Shown here piece by piece: positions 18,079 through 25,987 of a stretch of 64,000 nt of DNA. Under the pieces are notes generated by a model. The model had not been told where the DNA came from. It did no database searches and saw only the letters and a program-made list of their open reading frames with translations. The first letter of the stretch is position 1, and each line of letters starts with the position of its first letter. Both the position numbers and the translations under genes were made by a program. Source of the stretch: HK1 sp965215295 (GTDB lineage: Bacteria > Pseudomonadota > Gammaproteobacteria > HK1); contig OZ244045.1 of assembly GCA_965215295.1 (NCBI GenBank), positions 682,001 to 746,000 of the forward strand. Direction: 5' to 3'.

Positions 18079-19776
18079 TCAGGCGGGTCCGGTTCCGCTC
18101 GCGACCGGCCGCGGGGTGGTAGCGGCGTCTTCGGTCATCGAGTCCGGTTCGGTCATCGAGTCCGGCTCGGTCATCGAGCCCGGTTCGGTCATCGAGCCCG
18201 GTTCGGTCATCGAGTCCGGTTCGGTCGTCGAGTCCGGCTCGGTCATCGAGTCCGGCTCGGTCATCGAGTCCGGTCCGGTCGTCGCGTCCGGGGCGGCCGG
18301 ATCGAACGCCGTCTCGGCAGGGTCCGTGGACTCCTCCGCGCCTCCGGACGGATCGGTGAAGCGGTCGTTGAGGTGCTGGACGAACCGGTCCGCATCCGTG
18401 GACACCCGGGCGATGCGCCGGCGCGCACCGCGGGTCCAGCCCGCCGGCGAGGTGGAGAGGATCGTCCGCCACGCCTTCGTGTTGTGGACGAAGGCGCGGG
18501 CGATCCAGGTGCGAACATCGTCCGGTTCCGGGCCGCGCTCGATGCGCCGGGCGATGAACCGGGCCGAAAGGCGGCGCATGAGGTAGTGCAGATAGCCCGC
18601 GCCCGCCGCCACGATCACGGCCGTCAGCGCCAGGAGCCAGGGCGTCGAAACGATGAAGTGGAACCATGAAGCGGAGAGCCGGAGCCCCGTCCAGTCTCCC
18701 GCCGAGACGGTCCACACCGCGAATGCGAGCACGAGCGCCCCGAATACCGTGGCGTCGAGCCAGAACACGGCGCGTCTCCACGACGCCTTCGCCGACGCCA
18801 CCGCCGGCGCCACTCGGTGTTCGACGGCCCTCGCGGTCTTCTCGAGCATGCCGATGATGCGATAGAGGCGCTCGATCTCGACTTGGTGGATGCGCTCGCG
18901 GATCTCGGCCATGTCCTCGTCGCGCTTCGCCTCGAAGCGGTGCCGCAGCTCGGGATCGTCGATCGGCGGAGCCGCGTCGGGGTTGTAGATGCAGTAGAAC
19001 CGGCCCGCGGTGAGGCCGGCTTGGGCGAGCGCTCTCTGCCATGCCGCGAAGACGTCCTCGGGGTTGTCCTCGCGCGCCGCGTTGTCGAACTGGTTGAGCA
19101 CGTAGAGGAACTTGCTGGAGTCCGGCCGGTGGATGGTGTTTCCGACCAGGTGGCGCAACGTGTCCTGCATGGCGCCGGGCTCGGGGTGCCGGGCGTCGAA
19201 GAACACCAGCACCAGATCGGACAGGTCGATGATGTGGTCGGTGATGCGCAGGGTCGCGGTGCGCTGCGCATCGGCGTCGAACCCCGGCGAGTCGATGAGG
19301 ATCTTGCCGCGCAACGCCTCGCTCCGGCAGGTCTTGATCTGGAGGTATGCATCGATGCGGCGGCCTTCGCCGCTGGACACGCTCTCTATCTCGCGGCTCA
19401 CCCGGTAGAACGGGAAGCGCGGGTCCGCGTCGAGCGCGATGCCCGGCAGGGTGCGCGGCGTATCGTCGGTTCCGAAGCAGATCACCGTGAACTTGTCGTC
19501 GACGGCCTGGTTCCCGGTCGCCTGGAGCCGGGCCCCCAGAACGTGGTTGATGAACGACGACTTCCCCGACGAGAAGGTTCCGAGCACCGCGATCACCGGC
19601 CACCACGGGACCTGCGAGGTGAACGACTCCCCGCCGGACAGGACTCCGAGCCGGTACGCCACCTTGTCGAGCTCGCGAAAGCTCTTCACGACGTCGAGGA
19701 GCAGGGGGTTCTCGCGTTCGAGGTGGGTCTCGAGCGTGGAGATGCGCAGATCGACCGAGGAGGAGGCGTCGGACAT
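18079..19776 (-). CDS. dynamin-family GTPase with C-terminal hexapeptide repeats
   Basis: A 565-residue protein. The N-terminal GTPase has the P loop GTFSSGKSSFIN at about residues 65-76, the G3 motif LIDSPGF and a G4-like NQFD. These match bacterial dynamin-like proteins, which remodel or bind membranes. Two hydrophobic helices follow (FWLDATVFGALVLAFAVW and TPWLLALTAVIVAAGAGY), so it is probably anchored in the inner membrane. The C terminus ends in eight to nine EPDSMT-type repeats. The ATG at 19776 starts MSDASSSVDLR. No partner GTPase gene is adjacent. The precise function is unknown. Confidence 0.85.
   Translation of the reverse strand: MSDASSSVDLRISTLETHLERENPLLLDVVKSFRELDKVAYRLGVLSGGESFTSQVPWWPVIAVLGTFSSGKSSFINHVLGARLQATGNQAVDDKFTVICFGTDDTPRTLPGIALDADPRFPFYRVSREIESVSSGEGRRIDAYLQIKTCRSEALRGKILIDSPGFDADAQRTATLRITDHIIDLSDLVLVFFDARHPEPGAMQDTLRHLVGNTIHRPDSSKFLYVLNQFDNAAREDNPEDVFAAWQRALAQAGLTAGRFYCIYNPDAAPPIDDPELRHRFEAKRDEDMAEIRERIHQVEIERLYRIIGMLEKTARAVEHRVAPAVASAKASWRRAVFWLDATVFGALVLAFAVWTVSAGDWTGLRLSASWFHFIVSTPWLLALTAVIVAAGAGYLHYLMRRLSARFIARRIERGPEPDDVRTWIARAFVHNTKAWRTILSTSPAGWTRGARRRIARVSTDADRFVQHLNDRFTDPSGGAEESTDPAETAFDPAAPDATTGPDSMTEPDSMTEPDSTTEPDSMTEPGSMTEPGSMTEPDSMTEPDSMTEDAATTPRPVASGTGPA
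18133..18294 (-). repeat. in-frame 18 bp repeats at the 3' end of the GTPase gene
   Basis: Eight exact-length 18 bp units (plus-strand ggtcatcgagtccggttc and variants) and one degenerate ninth unit encode EPDSMT, EPGSMT or EPDSTT. They form an acidic, Pro-rich C-terminal tail that keeps the reading frame. Confidence 0.95.
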
Positions 19777-19892
19777 GGCGGGCGCTCCTGACAGGGGCGG
19801 GCAGTCTATCATCCGGACCGTCGCCGGACGCCTTTCGCCCGCGGGCCCCGCGCCGGCCCGCACCGGCCGTCGCACCCTCCCGGCGGCCGGCC

Positions 19893-20378
19893 TCAGCAGT
19901 CCGGGCGGACCCAGTCGCCGGACCTGCCGCCGCGTTTTTCGACGAGACGGACCGACTCGATGGCCATCCCCCGGTCCACCGCCTTGCACATGTCGTAGAC
20001 CGTGAGCAGGGCCACCTGGGTCGCGGTGAGCGCCTCCATCTCGACTCCGGTCGGACCGATCGTCTCGACCCGCGCGCGGCATTCGACGCAGTCGCGCGAC
20101 GCGTCCGGCCACAGCTCGACCTCCACCCTGGTCAGCGCGACGGGATGGCACAGCGGCACGAGCTCGGACGTGCGCTTCGCCGCCATGATCCCCGCGAGGC
20201 GCGCCACGCCGATGACGTCGCCCTTGCGGTGGCCGCCGGAGACGATGAGCCGCAGGGTGTCGCCGTGCATGCGGATGCCGCCTCGCGCAACCGCCACGCG
20301 ATGGGTGGCGGGCTTCGCGGCGACGTCGACCATCCGGGCGTGGCCCCGCGCATCGAAATGGGTCAGTGTGTCGCTCAT
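19893..20378 (-). CDS. moaC: cyclic pyranopterin monophosphate synthase
   Basis: A 161-residue molybdenum cofactor enzyme that makes cyclic pyranopterin monophosphate together with MoaA. The family motifs KGDVIGVARLAGIMAAKRTSEL, PLCHP, TGVEMEALTA and DMCKAVDRGM are all present, including the conserved Lys and Asp. The length is normal. The ATG at 20378 starts MSDTLTHFD. It is divergent from moaD across a 168 bp gap, whereas these genes are usually co-directional. Neither moaA nor moaE is in the window. Confidence 0.97.
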   Translation of the reverse strand: MSDTLTHFDARGHARMVDVAAKPATHRVAVARGGIRMHGDTLRLIVSGGHRKGDVIGVARLAGIMAAKRTSELVPLCHPVALTRVEVELWPDASRDCVECRARVETIGPTGVEMEALTATQVALLTVYDMCKAVDRGMAIESVRLVEKRGGRSGDWVRPDC

Positions 20379-20487
20379 CGTTCGCAAGGCAGATCGGCGG
20401 GACGCCTCGGGGAAGCCGCCGCCGGAGTCGCGGCTCGTGACCGCCGGCGGCCCGCGTTCACGGGCAGATCCCGAATGTGTGGTGGTG

Positions 20488-20515
20488 TTCGTCTGCGGGC
20501 AGGCGGCGATAATAT
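20488..20515 (+). promoter_or_regulatory. candidate sigma-70 promoter for moaD
   Basis: TTCGTC (20488-20493) and TAATAT (20510-20515) are 16 bases apart and lie about 30 bases before the moaD start. The -10 is good and the -35 is poor. Confidence 0.35.
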
Positions 20516-20546
20516 CAGCCCGGAACCCTCTGGCGGCGGGTCGCAG

Positions 20547-20780
20547 ATGACGATCACGGTCAAGTTCTTCGCGAGCCTGCGCGAATCGGTGGGCTGCCGG
20601 GAGGTCGAGATCGACGCCGCCCGCGCCGGAACCGCCGGGGAGGCGTGGCGCCTCGCGGCCGGGGGACAGCCGATCCCCGACAACGTGCTGGTGGCCGTCA
20701 ACCTCGAATACACCGATCTCGGAGCACCGGTCCGGGCCGGCGACGAAGTCGCGTTCTTTCCGCCGGTCACCGGGGGCTGA
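20547..20780 (+). CDS. moaD: molybdopterin synthase sulfur carrier subunit
   Basis: A 77-residue ubiquitin-fold protein ending in the required Gly-Gly (FFPPVTGG), which is thiocarboxylated to supply sulfur to molybdopterin synthase. It begins MTITVKFFASLRESVG, typical of MoaD. The short length fits the family. It is divergent from moaC, and the large subunit gene moaE is not adjacent, so the pathway genes are dispersed in this genome. Confidence 0.93.
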   Translation: MTITVKFFASLRESVGCREVEIDAARAGTAGEAWRLAAGGQPIPDNVLVAVNLEYTDLGAPVRAGDEVAFFPPVTGG

Positions 20781-20869
20781 GCGGCCACCGACGCGGCATC
20801 CGGCGCGGCGCCCCTGCCCGCGACCGCGATCCTCCGGGCGGAAGCGGCCGGCGCCGGCGGGCCCGGAGC

Positions 20870-23497
20870 TCAGGCGTCGAGCGCCGCGCGGACGCCGTGG
20901 TACACCTCTTCGAGCCGGGCGTCGGGTAGCGGCCGGTTGTGGGCGTCGGTGACGTGGAAGACGTCCTCGGCCCGCTCCCCGAACGTTGCGATCTTCGCGT
21001 TGCGGATGCGGACCCGGGCATGGGCGAGCGCCCAGCCGATGCGCGCGAGCAGTCCCGGCCGGTCCGCCGCGATGACCTCCATGACGGTGTGCCGGTTCGC
21101 CGCGTCGCTCGTGAAGTTGACCTCTACCGGGATCGTGAAGTGCTTGAGCTGGCGCTTCGCGAGCCGGCGCACGTTCCTCGGCACGCCGGCGGGGTTGCGC
21201 AGTCCGGATTGCAGGGCGTCCCGGATCTCCCGGCGGCGGCTCCCCTTCGCGGGCGAAGCCGCGATGTCCTCGACGACGTACGAATCGAGGGTCATGCCGT
21301 GGTTCCCGGTGATGATCCTGGAATCGAGCACCGTGAGCCCCAGGTGCCCCAGGATCGACGCGCTGGCCGCGAAGAGGAACTCCCGGTCCGGCGCATAGAC
21401 GAAGATCTCGATGCCTCCGCGTCCGTCGCGGACCAGGACCAGCGGGTCGTCGCCCGCGCCCGCGCGCAGGATGTTCACGGTATGCCAGCGGATCTCGTCC
21501 GCGGAGTGGCGCAGGAAGTAGTCGTCTCCGAAGTTGTCCCACAGGGCGGTGGCCGTCTCGATGTCGATTCCGTCGCCCGTCACGAGGCGGCCGGCCTCGT
21601 TCCGGGTCTCGGACACCACCTCCGCCTTCCTGATCGGGTTCTCGAGTCCGCGCATCAGCGCGCGTACCGTGGAGCGGTACAGGTCGTGCAGCAGGGCGTC
21701 CTTCCAGTCGTTCCACAATCCCGGATTCGTGCCGCGAATGTCCGCGATGGTGAGGAGGTAGAGGTAGTCGAGGTGGACGTGGTCGCCGACCGTCCGGGCG
21801 AACTCGGACACCACCTCGGGATCGCTGATGTCCTTGCGCTGGGCGGTCATCGACATCAGCAGGTGGTGCCGGACCAGCCACGCGACGAGCCCGGTGTCGT
21901 ATTCGCCGAATCCGTGCCGGGTGCAGAATTCGCCGACCAGGGCCGAGCCCAGCTCGGAGTGGTCGCCGTCGCGGCCCTTCGCCATGTCGTGGAAGAGCCC
22001 CGCCACGTAGATGAGCTCCGGTTTGGGCAGCCGCGCAAAGATGTCCGCACAGTGCGGGAACTCGTGGTAGCGCGCGGGGTCGGCGAACATCCTCAGGTTG
22101 CGGACCACGAACAGGCTGTGCTCGTCGACGGTGTAGACATGGAACAGGTCGTACTGCATCTGCCCCGCCACCTGGTCGAAGACGGGGAGGTAGGCGCCGA
22201 GGATTCCATAGCGGTGCATTCGCCGCAGCTCGTGGTTGATGCCGCGCGGCTGGCGCAGGATTTCCAGGAAGAGGCTGCGGGCGCGAATGTCGGCCCGGAA
22301 GCGGTCGTCGATCCGGTGCCGGTTCGCTCGAACGAGCCGGATCGTGGACGCGCGCACCCCTTCGAGATCGGGATGCTGCTGCAACAGCAGGAACACCTCC
22401 AGAAGGGCGAACGGATAGCGGCGGAACACGTCCTTGCGGGTGACCTCCAGGTAGCCGTTCACGGCCTGGAAGCGCCGGTTGAGCGGCTTGACTCGTTCGC
22501 GGCGGCGCGCGTGCAGGATCGCTTCCTCGAAGTGCTCCAGCAGCATCTCGTTGAGACGCGACAGCTCCATCACCTCGCGGTAGTACCGCTTCATCAGGCG
22601 TTCGACTCCGAGCCGGTCGCCGTCGTCCTCGAACCCCAGCACTTCGGCGAGCTGCCGCTGGTGATCGAACAGCAACCGGTCTTCGGCCCGGCGGGTCAGC
22701 ACGTGGAGCGCGAACCGTACCCGCCACAGGAATCGCCGGCCCGATTCGAGGGCGCCGTACTCCTCGGTGGTGAGAAATCCGTGATCCACCAGCTCGGAGA
22801 GCGTCTTCGCCCCGAAGTGGCGTCTCGCGACCCACGCAATCGTCTGGATGTCGCGAAGGCCGCCGGGTCCCTCCTTGACGTTCGGCTCGAGGTTGTAGCC
22901 GGTGTCGTCGAACTTGTGGTGGCGTTCGCGCTGCTCCGCCATCTTGGCTTCGAAGAACCTCCGGCTCGACCAGATGCGACCCGGGCCGGTTCGTTCCAGC
23001 ATCCGCGCGAACAGGTCCGCGGACCCGCACACGAGGCGGCCTTCCATGAGGTTGGTGGCCACGGTGACGTCGCGCCTTGCCTCGTTCACGCACTCGCGAA
23101 CCGTCCTGACGCTGTTCCCCACCGCCAGCCCGATGTCCCACAGGAACGCGAGGAAGCGCCTGATCTTCTCGCTCTCGTCCTCGCCCTTGCGTACGGTGCG
23201 GCGGGTCAGGAGGAGCAGGTCGATGTCCGAACCCGGATGCAGCTCGCCACGCCCGTAGCCGCCGACCGCGACGAGCGCGCGGTGCGAGCCATCGTCGAGT
23301 CCGAAACGGCGCCAGGCGAGCGCGAGCACGCCGTCGACGAATCGGGACCGGGCCGCGACGAGCGTGGCGACCGGTTCGCCCTGACGGAATCGCGCCTCCA
23401 GGTGCGACTGCGCCGCCGCGAGTGCTTCGCGGACCGCCCGGAGAGGCGCATGGACGTCGCTCGGAGCGACCGGCGGAAGGCCATCGTCGTCGTTCAC
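20870..23497 (-). CDS. glnD: [protein-PII] uridylyltransferase/uridylyl-removing enzyme
   Basis: An 875-residue bifunctional nitrogen sensor that uridylylates and de-uridylylates PII proteins in response to glutamine. The N-terminal nucleotidyltransferase has GGYGRGELHPGSDIDLLLL. Further on are a GlnD-specific helical region (NLEPNVKEGPGGLRDIQ), an HD domain (YVAGLFHDMAKGRDGDHSELG) and two C-terminal ACT domains (the last includes VIAADRPGLLARIGWALA). The start is GTG with sequence MNDDDGLPP. The length is as in other proteobacteria. A short 15 bp repeat array lies just upstream. Confidence 0.97.
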   Translation of the reverse strand: MNDDDGLPPVAPSDVHAPLRAVREALAAAQSHLEARFRQGEPVATLVAARSRFVDGVLALAWRRFGLDDGSHRALVAVGGYGRGELHPGSDIDLLLLTRRTVRKGEDESEKIRRFLAFLWDIGLAVGNSVRTVRECVNEARRDVTVATNLMEGRLVCGSADLFARMLERTGPGRIWSSRRFFEAKMAEQRERHHKFDDTGYNLEPNVKEGPGGLRDIQTIAWVARRHFGAKTLSELVDHGFLTTEEYGALESGRRFLWRVRFALHVLTRRAEDRLLFDHQRQLAEVLGFEDDGDRLGVERLMKRYYREVMELSRLNEMLLEHFEEAILHARRRERVKPLNRRFQAVNGYLEVTRKDVFRRYPFALLEVFLLLQQHPDLEGVRASTIRLVRANRHRIDDRFRADIRARSLFLEILRQPRGINHELRRMHRYGILGAYLPVFDQVAGQMQYDLFHVYTVDEHSLFVVRNLRMFADPARYHEFPHCADIFARLPKPELIYVAGLFHDMAKGRDGDHSELGSALVGEFCTRHGFGEYDTGLVAWLVRHHLLMSMTAQRKDISDPEVVSEFARTVGDHVHLDYLYLLTIADIRGTNPGLWNDWKDALLHDLYRSTVRALMRGLENPIRKAEVVSETRNEAGRLVTGDGIDIETATALWDNFGDDYFLRHSADEIRWHTVNILRAGAGDDPLVLVRDGRGGIEIFVYAPDREFLFAASASILGHLGLTVLDSRIITGNHGMTLDSYVVEDIAASPAKGSRRREIRDALQSGLRNPAGVPRNVRRLAKRQLKHFTIPVEVNFTSDAANRHTVMEVIAADRPGLLARIGWALAHARVRIRNAKIATFGERAEDVFHVTDAHNRPLPDARLEEVYHGVRAALDA

Positions 23498-23569
23498 CCG
23501 CGCCGCCCTCCGTTCATTCCAGGGGGAGCCGGTGTCTCGGGGATGCCGGCGGAGAGGACCGCCGCCCGA

Positions 23570-23643
23570 TGGTCGCTCCCGGTAGTCGTTCCCGGTAGTC
23601 GTTCCCCGGTAGTCGTTCCCGGTCGTCGCTCCCGGTAGTCGCT
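23570..23643. repeat. 15 bp tandem repeat upstream of glnD
   Basis: About five copies of a gtagtcgttcccg-type unit lie between the smpB stop and the glnD start. One copy has an extra C and the others differ by a substitution. Both flanking genes are on the minus strand. Confidence 0.85.
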
Positions 23644-23683
23644 CATTGCGCCGTGCGCTCGCTCACTGCGCCGGCCGGCCGAT

Positions 23684-24166
23684 TCAGCGGGAGTCCCGGT
23701 GTGCGCGCAGCAGTCTTGCCCGCTCGCGGTCCCAGTCACGATTCCGGTCCGCGGCGCGCTTGTCGTGCTGCTTCCTGCCGCGAGCGGTTGCGAGCAGGAC
23801 CTTCGCCCGGCCGCGCGTCCAGTGCATGTCGAGGGCGACCAGGGTGTAGCCGCGCCGCTCGACGGCGCCGACGAGCCGGGAGATCTCGTCGCGTTTCAGC
23901 AGCAGCTTCCGGTCGCGCAACGGCCTTGCGGTGACGTGGGTCGACACAGTGGCGAGCGGGGTGATGTGCGCCCCCAGGAGCCAGATCTCGCCGCTCCGCA
24001 CCGTGGCGTAGCTGTCGCGGAGCTGGAGCCGGCCGTCGCGCAGGCTCTTCACCTCCCAGCCTTCCAGCGCGATGCCGGCTTCGAACGAATCTTCTATCGT
24101 GTAGTCGTGCCGCGCCTTGCGGTTCCGCGCGATGACGTTCGTCGGCGTGCTCTTCTTTCTGGCCAT
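23684..24166 (-). CDS. smpB: SsrA-binding protein
   Basis: A 160-residue tmRNA partner for rescue of stalled ribosomes. It begins MARKKSTPTNVIARNRKARHDY and contains the family motifs FEAGIALEGWEVKSLR, GEIWLLGAHI, RDRKLLLKRDEI and the basic C-terminal tail KQHDKR. The length is typical. It heads the conserved cluster smpB / ratA-rnfH / bamE. The tmRNA gene itself is not in the window. Confidence 0.97.
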   Translation of the reverse strand: MARKKSTPTNVIARNRKARHDYTIEDSFEAGIALEGWEVKSLRDGRLQLRDSYATVRSGEIWLLGAHITPLATVSTHVTARPLRDRKLLLKRDEISRLVGAVERRGYTLVALDMHWTRGRAKVLLATARGRKQHDKRAADRNRDWDRERARLLRAHRDSR

Positions 24167-24612
24167 TGTCCCGAAGCAGGAAGGAAGGGCGCGCATGTCG
24201 CCGGTGGTCTCGAAACGGCCGCCGTCCCGTGGCGGCCCGCCGCGCAGGGACGACACGACGGCCGCGGCATGTGGTGCGGAAGAGGGCCGCGCGCACCGCG
24301 TGGCAGCCATGGCCGGAACACCGCCGGCTCCTGACGGCATCGGCGGGGAGTGGACCGGAGATCCACCGCGGCCGGCCAAGACCACGGCCAGGGAGAACGG
24401 TCGCGTCGTGCTACCCTGCCGATGGTGTTTCGCGGGACGCGCCTTCCCGCGGAACCGCCACCGCGGCCTCCCCGGTCCTCCCCCGTCCAGCCCGGCCCGA
24501 CTCGGGACTTGCGCGGTGCGGGGGGCCGGAGGTGTGCGAGGCCGCGCAACCGAGCGACCCGCCCGCCTCATGCGATGCCGGCCGGGACACGATACGAGGC
24601 CCGCATCGAAGA
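24167..24612. other. 446 bp divergent intergenic region between smpB and ratA
   Basis: This gap must contain the promoters for both divergent genes. I see no convincing gene, RNA or repeat in it. Open frames here are extensions of ratA or antisense to smpB and have no family features. Confidence 0.6.
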
Positions 24613-25050
24613 ATGCCACGAGTTTCCCGTTCCGTCGACGTTCCGTTCCCCGCGCCGGACATGTTCGGCCTCGTCGCCGACATCGAGCGCTATCCCCGGT
24701 TCCTTCCCTGGTGCCGTTCCGCGACGGTGCATGCGCGGACCCCGACGGTGGTCACGGCAAGCCTGGAGATCGCGCGCGGACCGCTCCGCAAATCCTTCAC
24801 CACCCGCAATCGGATGACGGACCCGGAACGGATCGACATCGAGCTGGTCGACGGACCGTTCTCCCGTCTCGACGGCTACTGGTCGTTCGATGCGACGGCG
24901 GCGCGATGCTGCAAGGTGGGGTTCGAGATGCGGTTCGAGGTCTCGAACCGTGTGCTCGCGCGAGTGCTGGTACCGCTGTTCGAGGAGATCGCGCGAACCA
25001 TGGTGGATGCATTCTGCCGGCGAGCCCACCAGGTCTTCGGCTCGCGGTGA
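24613..25050 (+). CDS. ratA: RatA/COQ10-like START-domain protein
   Basis: A 145-residue protein of the polyketide cyclase/START family. It begins MPRVSRSVDVPFPAPDMFGLVADIERYPRFLPWC, with the typical PFLPWC-like motif, and ends VDAFCRRAHQVFG. The E. coli homologue (YfjG) was described as a ribosome-association toxin and is also related to the ubiquinone-binding protein Coq10. Those views remain debated. The ATG at 24613 was chosen because the family starts there; longer upstream frames are not conserved. The rnfH gene starts seven bases after its stop. Confidence 0.93.
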   Translation: MPRVSRSVDVPFPAPDMFGLVADIERYPRFLPWCRSATVHARTPTVVTASLEIARGPLRKSFTTRNRMTDPERIDIELVDGPFSRLDGYWSFDATAARCCKVGFEMRFEVSNRVLARVLVPLFEEIARTMVDAFCRRAHQVFGSR

Positions 25051-25057
25051 CGGCGCG

Positions 25058-25366
25058 ATGCGGGTCGAGCTGGTCTATGCGGATCCGGCCCGTGAGGTCC
25101 TGATCGGCTTCGACGCGCGGCCCGGCAGCACCGTGCACGACTGTGTCGAGCGCTCCGGCCTCTTTCGGCTGGTACCGGACCTGCGCGACGTCCGGATCGG
25201 CTTCGCGGTGTTCGGCCGCCGTGCGGAGGCGGCGGACCCGGTGTCCGACGGTGATCGGATCGAAGTGCTGCGCCCCCTGGAAATCGATCCGAAAGAAGCA
25301 CGGCGCCGGCGTGCGCGCGGTGCCCGGCCGGGCGCGGATCGTGTGCGCTCGCGCTTCAGGCGATGA
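25058..25366 (+). CDS. rnfH: RnfH family protein
   Basis: A 102-residue ubiquitin-fold protein of the RnfH/RatB (UPF0125) family. It has VELVYADPAREVLIGFDARPGSTVHDCVERSGL, RIGFAVFGRRAEAADPVSDGDRIEVLRPLEIDPKEARRRRA. The function is not settled. It is co-transcribed with ratA in many gammaproteobacteria, as here (7 bp gap). It is convergent with bamE. Confidence 0.94.
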   Translation: MRVELVYADPAREVLIGFDARPGSTVHDCVERSGLFRLVPDLRDVRIGFAVFGRRAEAADPVSDGDRIEVLRPLEIDPKEARRRRARGARPGADRVRSRFRR

Positions 25367-25423
25367 GTGCGGAGCGCGCTGCCTTCGCCAGCCAAGCGTC
25401 GCCACGCCGGAACCGCGTCGTTC

Positions 25424-25987
25424 CTACTCCGCGGCCGGCTGCGCCCCGGCCTCGCTCGCCGGCTCGTCGTCCCCGGTCGGGAAGTCCGGGATGAGCCTGT
25501 CCAGGAATCCTTCGGGCTGCGAACGCTCGGGAACCTTGACCCGGGTCTGGATGCGTTCCGCCGCCAGCTCCGAAACGGCCGCGGGGTCCAGATGGTCTTC
25601 GATGCGTACCAGCCGGTCGTCGACGAAGTGGACGGAGACGCGCTGCCTCGTTTCCTCGCCGGACCCCCGGCGCAGACTGTAGACGTAGTCCCATCGGTTC
25701 TGGTTGAACGGATCGACGAGAAGCGGCGATCCCAGGATGAACCGTACCTTGCGCGACTCCATCCCGATCTCGAGCCGGTCGAGCATTTCCCGGTCGACGA
25801 TGTTCCCCTGCTGGATGTCGATGCGGTAGACACCGGGAATCTCGGCGAGGGACGACAACGAGGGGAGGTCGGGGAGCGCCGGCATGTCGCAGCCGGCGGT
25901 GAGGCCGGCCGCCGCAGCCAAGGCCAAGGCCGCGGCCTTCGGCGGGAACCGCCTCGCCTGCGGGACGGTGAAACGTTCATGTGCCAT
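25424..25987 (-). CDS. bamE: outer membrane protein assembly factor BamE
   Basis: A 187-residue lipoprotein of the BAM complex, which inserts beta-barrels into the outer membrane. Signal peptide with lipobox LTAGC at about residue 32. The SmpA/OmlA core includes YRIDIQQGNIVDREMLDRLEIGMESRKVRFILGSPLLVDPF and RWDYVYSLRRG. The C-terminal tail after about residue 140 is longer than in E. coli. The start codon at 25985-25987 overlaps the 3' end of recN by 11 bases, so the two are coupled. Confidence 0.95.
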   Translation of the reverse strand: MAHERFTVPQARRFPPKAAALALAAAAGLTAGCDMPALPDLPSLSSLAEIPGVYRIDIQQGNIVDREMLDRLEIGMESRKVRFILGSPLLVDPFNQNRWDYVYSLRRGSGEETRQRVSVHFVDDRLVRIEDHLDPAAVSELAAERIQTRVKVPERSQPEGFLDRLIPDFPTGDDEPASEAGAQPAAE

